From Sepioteuthis lessoniana (taxonomy: Eukaryota > Mollusca > Cephalopoda > Myopsida > Loliginidae), in assembly GCA_963585895.1 (NCBI GenBank), contig OY757939.1, positions 27,509,968-27,573,967 of the forward strand: a DNA stretch of 64,000 nt. Direction: 5' to 3'. The notes under the pieces are model-generated. The model saw only the letters and a list, made by a program, of their open reading frames with translations. It had not been told where the DNA came from and ran no database searches. The translations under genes were made by a program, and so were the position numbers. Of this stretch, positions 35,561-46,905 are shown piece by piece. Numbering within the stretch: the first letter of the stretch is position 1; every line of letters starts with the position of its first letter.

Positions 35561-35790
35561 TAAAGTTGGCAACCTTAGTCGAGGGTGCCCCGAAGGCTCC
35601 CTTTTCAATAGCTATTACACAGATGTGTAGGGGAGGCCACTCCTCAATTCTCAGGATTGTTCCACTTTACCCTTGATCCTCACCTTATAATGCTGAGTGT
35701 TAAACAAGGTTTGAGTCTTTCGTATGACTCAACCTGGGATTGAAACCCGGTTTCCAGAACCATTGGTGAACTCTTTCTCCCCGGAAGACC
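35557..35790 (-). repeat. SINE S1, near full length
   Basis: Minus strand, with head B box CGGGTTTCAATCCCAGGTTGA and end AGCCTTCGGGGCACCCTCGA. It touches a plus-strand S1 half copy. Confidence 0.87.
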
Positions 35791-35918
35791 AGTAAGGATC
35801 AAGGGTAAAGTGGAGCAATCCTGGGAATGGAGTAGCGCCCTTCCCTACACCTTGGTGTTGTAGCTATTGAAAGGGGAGCCTCTGAGTCACCCTCGACTAT
35901 GGTCGCCAACTTTTCTAA

Positions 35919-35923
<5 letters not shown>
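35791..35923 (+). repeat. SINE S1, 3' half
   Basis: AAGGATCAAGGGTAAAGTGG to GGTCGCCAACTTTTC, without the tRNA-like head. With the previous copy it makes a near-contiguous inverted repeat. Confidence 0.86.
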
Positions 35924-35952
<29 letters not shown>

Positions 35953-36109
35953 CAACGCTTACTGTCATGATTAATACACACAGATACAATGGTTTCCAAA
36001 TCTGAGAACCAACATTTTATCGATTGTATTTTCTTAAAATTACAAGTGCATATTGAATAAACTGACAAGTACATAATTTCATCAGCCACATAAATTGAAA
36101 ATTTATGCT

Positions 36110-36312
36110 TATATTTTTGACATTTAAACTGTGTACTTATGCAAGGCTGAATTGCTTGAAGTAGAATGTTTTTACATTTAACTGTGTGTAAACGAAATCT
36201 ATTCTTCTGCTAAACTGAATTCTTTGAAATAGAACTGATTATATGTATAAAAATGGATTTGACATTAAATAACCTACAATGGTTGATATGCCATAAAACC
36301 AAAACAAACCAA
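36110..36312 (+). repeat. S3 repeat, 3' part
   Basis: Subunits with AACTGTGTACTTATGCAAGG and the tail GGTTGATATGCCATAAAACC followed by CAAAC repeats. Confidence 0.82.
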
Positions 36313-36471
36313 ACGAACCCTGATTGACAGAAATCCTAGCAAAACGCTTTCGGTAAAGGAAAGTGGTTAGTATGGTTATTCGGACAAGTCAATGATTAGG
36401 TAAATCCGAAATGTAAATTATTGATTAAACATATCTACAATTTATCTGATTCTGTTTGAATACAGTTTTCC

Positions 36472-36650
36472 TTCTCATAGACTGGTTGCTATACCCAGGC
36501 TGAAGAGCCCAGTCAGTCCTACTATTTATCCATAACTGGTAGAAGTATAATTGGATTTATACCTTTCCCAAGGGGATTAGCGCCATGTGAAATGCAAACA
36601 GTATCGTCCGGATTGGAAATCGGGTCGCTGAGTATAGTTTATATAACGGA
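36472..36650 (-). repeat. SINE S2, partial
   Basis: AGCCCAGTCAGTCCTACTAT and TTAGCGCCATGTGAAATGCA are S2 body in reverse. The B-box region is ATTTCCAATCCGGAC-like. Confidence 0.72.
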
Positions 36651-37349
36651 AACCATAACACAACTTTTTATATAATAATTATTTGGGCGGGAAATTCTTT
36701 CCTAAGTTTCATAGATAGATAAGGATTTAGAGTTTAGCTTTTTTTCAGTATTTCTTCTTTTTGTTTTTTGTTTTTTTTTTGCAAACGAGACGTCACAAAT
36801 ATGAAGAAGACAATCTACCAGATAGGGCAGCGAACAAAATTCACGAGACCATTCAAATTTTATTGGTCTTGATCGATTAGAGACGAAAAGAAACGATGTT
36901 ATGATGTCAACTATTACTGCATTGTTGGTCAACCTTTCCAAATTTCCAAAAGCAGGACCCGTTGTACAATGCGTTTATTTAGTGAGAGTTAAAAACTCTG
37001 GATTTAAACTGGGATGGATTTGAGGCAATTTCTCACTTGCCATCCTTATCACTCGCGTACAGATCTCTTCTGATATTATCTGACGATCCAAACATTTTTT
37101 AAAGTTTCAAAAAGGAGGAAGTACACCTTGAAAATGTGGCACTTTAAAACTTCCGACATGCCAGTAATAGCAAGAGACCTGGGTATGAAAAAGAAAAGGA
37201 CATAGAAACACAGGAAGATATCTGGCAGTACCAGCCTATATGAAATATTGAAAAACTTCACTTTCTGGAACTGTTCATCTGTTTAGTAGAGTACTATTTC
37301 AGTGATTGGAAAACACCGAAAAAACGGCTTAGTTTATTCAATGGTTTAT
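36651..37349. other. No gene recognised
   Basis: A minus-strand ORF of 79 codons (36,702-36,941) has no known domain and ends in low-complexity Lys-rich sequence. Confidence 0.4.
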
Positions 37350-37545
37350 TAAAGTTCAACCGTTATTTAATGCCAAAGCATTTTGTATAAGAATAGTGCT
37401 TGTTTTATTGAACAAAAAACTGATGGGATTAGTGGGTTCATACCTTTTTCAACGGTATTTGTTCAAATGTGAATGAAGTTGATATTTTAAATGTGAATGA
37501 AGTAGATATATAAATGTGAATGGAGTAGATATTTTCATGAACTGA
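37350..37545 (-). repeat. SINE S4 fragment followed by a 29-bp triplication
   Basis: AACCGTTATTTAATGCCAAA and TTTTTCAACGGTATTTGTTC are S4 body. After it, AATGTGAATGAAGT/AATGTGAATGGAGT with TAGATAT recurs three times at 37,465-37,545. Confidence 0.65.
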
Positions 37546-37837
37546 GGATCCCGTGTAAGTATATCAGATAAATTTTAAGTCCCCCAACCTCAAGCCTTAA
37601 GAGATTTTATCTAGTGTTGGGTGTCTATTCTTGATAAGTCTAGAGAAATAGTAAATTTTTATAAACTTGAGAAGATGATAAAAATTAGTCAAAAAGTGAA
37701 TAAATCAAAAACTTACAACGAGTTTAGTGATAAAATTTTGTTCTTTAATGATAGAACTTCATCAAACTAATCATTTCGTTTGTGTGTTTTTTAATATTTT
37801 AGTAAAATGAGGAAAGATAGACTGATGGGGAGTTTTG

Positions 37838-38172
37838 GTCCAGTCGGCTGGGGTAGTAGAATACACCGACTGCATCTCGGCAGAGAGGTAAGACCCCCCC
37901 CCATTGAGTTTCCTGATTAGGACACTAAACAATCTGATAGTGAGGTTCCAGTAATGCTGGAGCTTTGAGGAATACGGAGTACCCCTTTATTGCCATCGCT
38001 CCCAGCTCGGAGTGGTAGCACCTGATAAGGGTCCTATCTATAGGTTAAATAGAACTAACGGCGTACTTATCCTAAACTGAATTGTTTAAAATAGAACTAT
38101 TTTCATAAAAATGGATTTAGCGTAAAATAACCTACAAAGGTTGAAATACCATGAAACCCAAACCAACCAACC
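37838..38172 (+). repeat. S3 repeat, internally shortened
   Basis: Head CAGTCGGCTGGGGTAGTAGA, CTCCCAGCTCGGAGTGGTAG, one subunit only, then tail GGTTGAAATACCATGAAACC. At 335 bp it is about 230 bp shorter than full S3 because subunits are missing. Confidence 0.87.
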
Positions 38173-38179
38173 AGCTAAT

Positions 38180-38378
38180 GGGGAGTTTAATGCCAAAGCT
38201 ATTCTCCTATAAGAATAATAGTGGTTCTATTTAACCCATATCTAGGTTCATACATTTCCCAAGAGTATTTGCCCGAAAGTGAACGTAATAGCACGACTGG
38301 AGTACGAACTCGCTTACTACGATTCCGCAGTTCATCGCTTTAACCAATACACCACGAGGACACCCCCAGCGTATTTTA
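38180..38378 (-). repeat. SINE S4, near full length
   Basis: Minus strand: tRNA-like head GTGTATTGGTTAAAGCGATG, B box GAGTTCGTACTCCAG, then GTGCTATTACGTTCACTTTC and GGAGAATAGCTTTGGCATTA. It abuts the tail of an S3 copy. Confidence 0.85.
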
Positions 38379-39157
38379 AGCTTCGCTAATGCGTATACAC
38401 ACTTATATATTCTTAATTGCTTTCTGGTGAGTAAGTGAAATATGATAACTATTCGCTTACTCACAGGAGGCCCTACTCCAGGAAGCACTTGCTCCCTTGT
38501 CTAAAAGAGTTAGAGCTATGTTTACTGCTCGGGGCCCGAGGCACATCTGAAGGTGAATGTGGAGAGGAACAAGCATTTTTTAAACGGCTACGCAAGAGTC
38601 CCGATATGCACGTGCCTTCACCTACTATAAAATTCTTTCATCTCAAATCTAACATGGTTGGAAGTCGGATATATCCATATTTGTATAAACATTCTCGTAC
38701 CAACACGCATATGCATTATTGGACATATAATGGTTCATAGGTAGTTTATTCTTACCAAGGACGAATTGTGAAAACAAAGAACAGAATCGAATTGACCAAA
38801 CAGACTGACCGACGCCAACTCTCAATTCAGAAACCTTTAGAGTAACGAACATTTTGAGGAACAGAAAGTAACGAGAGAGAATTAGAGAAGGAAAAGTGAA
38901 AAGAGTAAAAGAGAATAGGGAAGGGAGATTTTAGAAAAAGATCGACCGAACAAGAGAAGAGACCAGTAGCAGAGACGACAATGTTTGGGGCACAAGTGTA
39001 AAAGGCTTATCATCGAAGAACCTTAGAACTGATATTTGTTCCTAAATAACGAAATAATACCACTAAACCCATTGTAAGTATTTGATTCATCCACTTCTCT
39101 ATTTATTTTTAACATCTTTATGACTATGTATTAACCAATCCTAGAAAAGTACCGGAC
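38379..39157. other. No gene identified
   Basis: A plus-strand ORF of 101 codons (38,435-38,740) includes a less AT-rich stretch (ELCLLLGARGTSEGECG) but no recognisable domain. GA-rich sequence follows at 38,860-38,960. Confidence 0.4.
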
Positions 39158-39412
39158 ATTAATTTGATAGTTAGAGTGTTCGCCAATGACCTAGGAGACC
39201 TGGGTTCAATCCCAGGTCGAGTCATACCAAAGACTCAAAAAATGGTACTTGATGACTCCTTGCTTAACACTCAGCATTATAAGGTACTGATCAAGGGTAA
39301 AGTGGATCAATCCAGGGAAAGGAGTAGCACCCTCCCCTACACCTTGGTGTAGTAGCTATCGAAAAAGGACGCCTTTGGGTCACCCTCGACTACGGACGTT
39401 AACTTTACTTTA
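39158..39412 (+). repeat. SINE S1, near full length
   Basis: A box TAGTTAGAGTGTTCGCC, B box GGGTTCAATCCCAGGTCGAG, body TGGTACTTGATGACTCCTTG, end CGACTACGGACGTTAACTT. It is one of the best-preserved S1 copies. Confidence 0.92.
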
Positions 39413-39439
39413 TTTACCAGTCCTATACACAAGTAGATT

Positions 39440-39606
39440 ATAACACAAGGTCAATTTTTAACGGGCTTACCATTCCAAGTTTAAAGAGCCAAGTCTCCCC
39501 GGCTATTTATCCATAAATGGAGGGAGAATAATTGCAGTCATACATTTTCAAAGAGTATAAGCGCTATGTGAAATACAAGCAACACCTCTCTGGGTTTGAA
39601 CACTAA
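39440..39606 (-). repeat. SINE S2, partial
   Basis: GGTCAATTTTTAACGGGCTT, AAGAGCCAAGTCTCCCC and CTATGTGAAATACAAGC are S2 in reverse. Confidence 0.75.
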
Positions 39607-39839
39607 AAGTTACCCAATAGTAAAATCTTATTTTTGTACTCCTTCAGTCGTATTTCTGAGAAAGCGAAGGGGGAGATTCAACTACTAAATTTGCCTTCAA
39701 TGTCCCATGCATTTTCATTCGTGACACCTTTCATTTCTGGTAAAAACCGTGATATATCAGACTGTTTTAGACCTTACTTTTCTGACGTAGGTACCACTGG
39801 GGAACGAGAAAATTTAGAATAAACAAGTCAAAGCTGCTG

Positions 39840-41340
39840 CATTTAGCAAATATGGACTTTTTTTAAATTCTGCATATTCCTTTTCTGGCATCTTCAACTG
39901 CATAACAGCCATGACGAATTGATTGATGATAAGTAGGTCAAGAACATTATATCATATGCGTCGAATTTCTTTTGAATATTAATAGTCCAACGAGGAAACA
40001 CAGGCACAATCTGATCTTTTGCACTGAGTAATCTTGAAAGAAGCCAGATAAAATACCAATATCAGAACCATTAATTTCTTTTCTTGTATTGTTCTATTTT
40101 GGATAAAGTAGTTGTGTGGAGATTATGACTGCTGGTTCCTTGTTTTTATCAACAGTTATGGCAGATAGGGTTGACTAAAACTGAGTAAAGGCACATAATC
40201 TCCGTATGATTCGGGGTATTCTCTTTCTAAGTATATCTATATGACCCTAGCACCGGTTCCGTGAATTCCACAAAAGGAGCTAGATTTATGTCTTCATGAA
40301 CAGTTGAGGATGCAAGTGTTTGTTTGAAATTACAACTAACCACAATGCAGTATAGATGTTTCTACAAGCTGTGATTGTTCGCAAATTTTCTTTTCGTAAA
40401 GCTTTTGAGCAATCTCTGCTTCAGATGTTTAAATCTCACAAACAATGTTATGATCAATGCAATGCCTCATATGCGAAAGAACACTTATTGGTAATTTCAG
40501 TCTCATTATAATGCGAATACCAGCAGTTGTGGTTTCAATAGAATCAATTAGCCATTTGTCACACTAAGAATTAAGTTTGAACCATACGAATGTATCAGTC
40601 TCTTGACAGAATTCAAGGACTGGTGATCTTCATACTTTAATAAAAGAAAAGGAATAACTCGTTTGGCACAACAGGATATTCTTTTTCTGGATCTGTGAAA
40701 GAATTAATCGTCAAAAGTCAAGTTAATTTTTTAATTCTCACACCTATTTAAGGATATTTTCTCGAATATTCACTGCTGCTTTTAAACTATTCCTGTTTTG
40801 TCTTAAACCTCTTCCGTTGAATTTAGTAGAAACAACCATTTTGGAAATTTTCCATCAATTTTCGCAAACGTTGATTCACTAAATTCTTTGACAAAAGATT
40901 TTCTTTTGTTTATTCCGATGCCATTTTTCATGTTCGTGTCCCAAACCAGTTTTTCCTCTGTTAATCTTTTACAACCAACAGTAGGTTCTTTTGCTTGCGT
41001 GGTATGGGGCAAACTCCTGTGGTCAAACATAGGATCTTCTAGCAGCCACCTTCTCCATCCAAGATGGCAATACAATCTTTAAGAAATCCTCACTACCGTA
41101 TTTCGTAATCGCCATTACACTTATTCAAACTCGTTTCGTTTGATAACACTGTGAAATCTTCCAATTTCTTTCCGTTGTGAATGTCAAGTAGTACAGCACG
41201 GCGATTCCAAATTTCTAGAGGAGTGAACTGATTCATGAAGGTGTTTTCCACACAGTCAGCGCCCAACTAACTCTAATTTCTGCACAATAGACAAAACCTT
41301 AAAACGGCACGTGCGGGGAATTAATCGTTTATATTGTCGA
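39840..41340 (-). pseudogene. Broken coding-like region, unidentified
   Basis: Minus-strand reading gives blocks of natural-looking protein in changing frames: FMNQFTPLEIWNRRAVLLDI near 41,180-41,250; an open stretch at 40,803-41,075 with CHLGWRRWLLEDPMFDHRSL, LPHTTQAKEPTVGCKRLTEE and FVKEFSESTFAKIDGKFPKW; then DKWLIDSIETTTAGIRII and AEIAQKLYEKKICEQSQLVE further left. Amino-acid use is unlike the surrounding AT-rich spacers. I do not recognise the family. An old DNA transposon or a degenerate gene are both possible. Stops and frameshifts separate every block, so it is not a working gene. Confidence 0.5.
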
Positions 41341-41349
41341 CAATATATA

Positions 41350-41640
41350 AAATTGCGCCTAGTTACAGTAGCAGGAAATGGACATGGGGACCCAAGTTCA
41401 CATCCTAGACGAGGCTGTTTTCATTTCACATAAGGCTAATAGCTTTGGGAAAGATAGGAATACAACTAATCCCGCTCCTGCTAAGGATAAATAGTACGGC
41501 AGACGGGCATTTCAATCTTGATATGGCAACCGATTTACGAGAAGGAAAAATCTGATTAAACTCCCCTTAAAACCTGTTAAACTCCTCTAAAAGATTTAGT
41601 TTGTGTTATGTCCTACTATTGTGGAGGGGTGGTAACTACA
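41350..41640 (+). repeat. SINE S2, near full length
   Basis: GTAGCAGGAAATGGACATGG, B box AGTTCACATCCTAGACGAGG, end TTGTGTTATGTCCTACTATT. A TA array (41,640-41,690) follows its 3' end. Confidence 0.85.
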
Positions 41641-41693
41641 TATATATATATATATGTATGTATATATATATATATATATATATATCAGATGTT

Positions 41694-41960
41694 CTTCTGG
41701 TGTAATTGCTACTATCACAGTAAATGGAAACGGAGGCCCAAGTTCAAATCGTAAACGAGGATGATCTCATTTTAGATAAGGCTAATACACTTGAAAAAAG
41801 TTATAAATGCAATAGTCTCCTTCTAACTCTACGTAAATAGTAGGACAGACGAGGCTCATAAACCTGGGTATGGCAAACAATCTAGAAGAAGGAAAACTCT
41901 GCATTCAAATTTGTTCAATTCTGCAAAAAGATTTAGCTGGTGTCGTATCATAATCGTTTA
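41694..41960 (+). repeat. SINE S2, near full length
   Basis: CTTCTGGTGTAATTGCTACT, B box AGTTCAAATCGTAAACGAGG, end TGGTGTCGTATCATA. The 3' end again leads into a TA/CATA array (41,965-42,011). Confidence 0.85.
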
Positions 41961-41974
41961 GATATGTTGGGAAT

Positions 41975-42008
<34 letters not shown>

Positions 42009-42221
42009 GAATAATTTTAAAGGTACAAAATTCAAAAGTTGCTAATAATATTGGATTCATCCTTAAAAGTATTCTTCTTTCTCCTATGTTCTTTCTTCTT
42101 GACCTCCTCATTCCTGACTAAGTCAATATCTTAATAGTTTGCTTGCCTGTGGTTATCCTATGAAAAAAAAAATAGAAAAAATTATTTCACAGATGAATCT
42201 ATAATTAGCAATATGTCGAGG

Positions 42222-42223
<2 letters not shown>
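41961..42223. repeat. (CATA)n(TA)n microsatellite and spacer
   Basis: Short CATA and TA runs at 41,965-42,011, then AT-rich unique sequence. Confidence 0.85.
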
Positions 42224-42257
<34 letters not shown>

Positions 42258-42333
42258 TACATAGAAATAGAGAGATGAAAGACACAATCATAGATACAAA
42301 TGTAATTATATATAATTACATATATGTGAGTGT

Positions 42334-42372
<39 letters not shown>
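42224..42372. repeat. (GA)n and (CT)n tracts in inverted orientation
   Basis: About 14 GA units at 42,227-42,255 and about 16 CT units at 42,336-42,370, separated by roughly 80 bp. They are complementary and could pair. Confidence 0.93.
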
Positions 42373-43084
42373 AATCAAGCAATCAATCAATCAACGCTAT
42401 GTGGAAGCGGAAAAATCTCTTGATCCAGACAACAAAGCAGCATAAACCACTGTAAAATTAAAAGTCCATTATCGTGAATCAAAGAAGAAATATATCGTCT
42501 AGTCGTTGTAAAAGCGAAATTTTGACAAAGCTCTAATTTCGATGCCGCGTAATTAAAAGACACAAGCTTGAATACTTCTCTTGTTTTCTCTTCTTGAAAT
42601 AAGAGATCTTCACATAGAGATACTCGACGAGAAAACGTTAACGATATGATGTCCTGTTAAAATAAGGCTGATATCTGTTCAAGCAGGATTCTAGAGATAT
42701 AAAAATGTGAAAAATTACATAAATTTATAGAAGAAAATATTCTGAACATAAAAATCAATTCTGATTGTTTTTTGGGTCTTTTTTCACTCTATATTTCTTA
42801 CTCTTCAATTTATTTATTTGTTTACTTCTTTCTTTTTCAACGAGAAAACTAAAAAAATGTGTCAGTTTATAAAAATAATTATTAATTACATAGTAAAACT
42901 GACTCTACCCTTTAAAACGCCATAGATTTGTCGGTTTTCTTTAATATTAGTTTATTATGTTGTAAAACTTAACCCAACCTGGGAAAACAATAGAAAACAT
43001 TGGAACAGTCCCTAAGAAGCTGGAGAAAGATTGGGGAAATTGCAGATGAAAAGAAGACTCGAAACTATTTACATTGGAACAGTC
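42373..43084. other. No gene recognised
   Basis: AT-rich. AACATTGGAACAGTCCC occurs twice (42,988 and 43,075), a short direct repeat at the edge of the foldback structure. Confidence 0.5.
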
Positions 43085-43452
43085 CCAAACGAGTTTTCAT
43101 CCCGTCTGTTCTGCTTTACTGTTTAGTTATTAATGAATTTAAATATAATTTGTGGAAAGTCTACTGCTTGGGAAGAGGGAAACTAGGTATTTCGTCATTT
43201 TCTTTTGTTTTGTTTTTTGTTTTTGTGTGGTGGCATTGGGACTTTTAGGCTGTTGAGTTTTCTTCTAAACTACAGTTGTGGGAGGGGCTGTAAGAATTTT
43301 TAAACTTTTAGAAAAGAGTCGAAACTTTTTGCCGTGTACGCTGACAATTTGGACAGTCATATATTCAATTTGAAGTTTGCAGTAAAAGTGTCTTTACATT
43401 TAAAACCTTAATAACTAAACAGTAAAGCAGAACAGAAGGGATGAAAACTCGC
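43085..43452. repeat. Inverted repeat, arms about 55 bp
   Basis: CGAGTTTTCATCCCGTCTGT at 43,089 and its inverse near 43,440, with pairing continuing through TTCTGCTTTACTGTTTAGTT and on to TTTAAAT. Roughly 54 of 58 bases match. The 250-bp loop contains no ORF of note. Confidence 0.85.
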
Positions 43453-43589
43453 TTGTGCCAGCAGAAAAATAGCTTCAATATTGGTTAGTATGTCTTTAAG
43501 GCCTGCAAATTTAAAATGCCGAAAATTTTACAAATTGTATGCTGTTTTACTCTTTGTAAAATATTGCTTGAACTCTGTGTTTTATTTTA

Positions 43590-46500
43590 TTTCTATTTTA
43601 ACAATCAGTCAGTTTAACAATCGTCAGTTCAATAGGGGGACTACTGCTGCTCATCTATAAGAGTGGCTTCTATAGATGAGAATAAAAACAGCCATCGAAA
43701 GATAACCATGACCCACACTCAAACCACATACATAAACCGCATCGCTCTTCGCGTGGTTAAAAAAGGGGCGTGTCCTGCTGAGGTTGGAGCACTGGCCTCA
43801 GTGTTCGGAAAATCAGCTACAGAGGTCAAACAACAAAAACTACTAAAATGCAAACAAACAATACAAACAGCGATATTTAACGTAAGAACCTTAAATAGAA
43901 TAGGACAACTACCAGAGCTAACTGCATCGGCCGTAGAACATAAGATAGACATAATATGCATACAAGAACACAGATACACGCACACCGAAGATATCAAATA
44001 TCACGAAACTGGCAATGGATAAACGATAGCCACTGCATCGGCATGGAAAAACTCTGTCAATGCCACAGTAGGAGGGATAGGACCAACAGCGTTAAAAAAC
44101 ACTAAATAGCATTGAGAGAATACAACATAGGATGTTGTCAGCTACGTTTAATGGCAACCCCAGAGCAACAATCATCTCCTGCTACAGCCCAACCAATGTT
44201 AGTGAAGAAACTGAACTAGTCGCCTTCTACGATGAGCTATCCTCTCTAGTGCGTAGCATTCCGAAACACGACCTGTTAGTCATTGGCGGAGACATGAATG
44301 CCCAAATCCGATAAAAGGAAACAGCAAATACAGCCTACACAACACGTCAAATAGGAATGGACAACATCTAACAGATTTCATGATAGAAAATAGATTAACA
44401 TGCCTCTATACAAACTACCAAAAAAGGGAGGGAAAATTATGGATCTACACATACGGGAACAATATTAAAGCACAGATAAACAAGAAATGGAAAAATAGTG
44501 CAATCAATTGCGAGGCATACTCCTCTTTCGAGGGTGTGTCCTCCAATCACCGAATACTCACGGGAAAAATACGACTAAGCCTACGAAAACACGCCACATG
44601 AACGGCGACCACCAAACACTATGACTGGCCCCTTCTCTACAACAGAGATATAAGAGATAAATATGTAGTAGAATTGAGAAACAAATTCGAGACACTATAA
44701 GGGAAGACGGAAAAAGGTACTCCAAATGACGAATATGAGAATTTCGTCAATTCACACATTGAGGCAGCAGCGAAGTGTATTCCAACAAAACATAGAACTA
44801 AATATAGAGTCCCATGGGAAACGTTAACGGTCAGATAACAACGTGAACACGTGAAAACAGCCTCCAAAAGCTATCGAAAAAAACCAACAAACACAAATGC
44901 CCGAAAACTAAAAACGGCATGATATCAATTAGCAGGCATATAAATAAAGGAACAGACAGAATACATACAAAATCAGATAGATAACATTAGAGACTCAGTG
45001 AAAGATAGGCAATATAGGATAGCCGGGCAAACAATAAACGAAGTGAGTAGAAGAAAGAGTACAGTCAAAGGAAAATTGAAAACTACAAATCAACAAGAAA
45101 GAATAAAACTGTGGAAACAACATTTCAAAAACCTACTAGGAAACCCACCGAAAGTAACGCATGAACCAAACACCAAAATAATTAGTTAGCAATTGGACCT
45201 TCAACTAGGACCGTTCACTCAAGAAGAACTCGACTCGTTCCTTAGAAAAATTAAAAATAGGAAAGCTGCAGGGCTTGACGAGATTCCTTCAGAAGTATGG
45301 AAGACCAGACAATTCGACGCCATACTCCTCAGATACTGCAACACAGTCTATAATCAAAATACGATAGGCAGATGGATGAAGGGAAGCATCCTCCCCTTCC
45401 CTAAAAAGGGTGACCTCGGATTAGCCAAGAACTACCGAGGCATAACACTTACATCCATAGCAGCCAAAATCTACAATGCCCTACTACGAAACCACATAGA
45501 ACCCAAAATCGACAACATCCTTAGGAAAAACCAAAATAGTTTCCGAAGAAATAGATTCACGACCTCACAAATATTGACCATCCGTAGAATCCTTGAAGGC
45601 GTACGGGCAAAAAACCTACAAGCGACATTACCAAGGCTTTCGATTCCATTCACAGAGGAAAGATGGAACAAATCCTACTAGCATACGGCCTACCAAAAGA
45701 AACCGGAGCAGCAATAACGATTCTCTATAGAAACACCAAAGTGAAAGTACGTTCACCAGATGGAGACACAGAATACTTCGACATTGTAGCAGGAGTACTA
45801 CAAGGAGACACGCTAGCTCCATACCTCTTTATCATCCGTCTAGATTACGTGCTTAGAACATCGATTGATAAAATCAGAGAGAACGGCTTCGAGCTGACAA
45901 AGAAAAGAAGCATAAGGTGCCCCGCAAAAACAATTACCGACGCCGACTACGCCGATGACATAGCGATACTGGCAAATACACCCAACCAAGCCGAAACACT
46001 ACTGCATAGTTTGGAACGAGCCATCGCAGGCTTTGGCCTCCATGTCAATGCCCACAAAACGGAATATATGTGCTATAATCAAACAGGCGACATCTCCACA
46101 CTAGTTGACAAATTAACCTACTTGTTGAAACTAGTTGACAAATTAACCTACCTAGTAAGCAGTGTTTCATCAACCGAAAACGATATCGACACGCGGCTAA
46201 TGAAAGCATGGACAGCTATCGATAGACTATCGATCATATGGAAATCAGACCAGACCGATTAAATGAAACGCAGCTTCTTTCAGGCAGTTGTCGTATCGAT
46301 ACTGCTGAATGGATGCACTACTTGGACGTAAACTAAACGGCTGGAGAAGAAGCTAGACGGCAATTACACAAGAATGCTGCGAGCAATATTGAACAAATCC
46401 TGGCGGCAACACCCCACAAGGCACCAACTATAAAGGCACCTGCCTCCCATCACAAAAACTATCCAAGTTAGACGAACCAGACATGCAGGACACTGCTGGA

Positions 46501-46703
46501 GAAGCAGGGATGAACTCATAAGTGATGTATTCCTATGGACCCCCACATACGGCCGGGCAAAAGCAGGATTACCAGCTCGAACATAGATTCAGCAGCTATG
46601 TGTGGATACGTGAGGTAGGCCAGAAGACCTGCCAGAGGCGATGAACGATAGGGAGAAGTGGTCAGGGATATCCGTGTTTGCGGCACGACGCGATGATGAT
46701 GAT
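43590..46703 (+). mobile_element. LINE-A, near full length, inactive
   Basis: Non-LTR retrotransposon with an APE-type endonuclease followed by a reverse transcriptase. Endonuclease blocks by position: IFNVRTLNRIGQLPE (about 43,875), IICIQEHRYTHTED (43,950), TIISCYSPTN (44,170), LLVIGGDMNAQIR (44,274) and SSNHRILTG (44,540). Reverse transcriptase blocks: ILPFPKKGDLGLAKNYRGIT (45,390), GVLQGDTLAPYLF (45,790) and TDADYADDIAILANT (45,940). The C-terminal region and 3' end run to about 46,703, ending in (TGA)n. A hairpin (CTCATCTATA / TATAGATGAG) at 43,650-43,680 lies close to the presumed 5' end. Stops interrupt the endonuclease. A 16-base deletion near 45,625 removes motif A and shifts the frame. 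A 30-bp tandem duplication sits at 46,101-46,160. The clade was not resolved; the (TGA)n tail suggests an RTE-like or related APE group. Confidence 0.9.
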
Positions 46704-46905
46704 GAGTTTAGTTTCGTCACCAAGAACGTTGTCTTCCCTTACTATTTACTCAAAGCTGAGGTGGGTGGGAGATAAGATGGATTCATGTGTTTCCAAAATT
46801 TAAACAACTGCATCCAAGATTTGGATTTGGGTTTCATTTCCAGTGACAATAACCTTTACTCTAAGTGCACTTTCGTCAAAGTAGTTTAGATGATTTGATT
46901 CCCTT

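Noticed and set aside
38435-38740. 101-codon ORF as a host exon or gene
   Set aside because: No domain, no convincing splice pattern or promoter, and the start lies in S4 flanking sequence.
43085-43452. Terminal repeats of the adjacent LINE-A
   Set aside because: Non-LTR elements have no terminal inverted repeats, and the structure ends about 140 bp before the LINE-A similarity begins.
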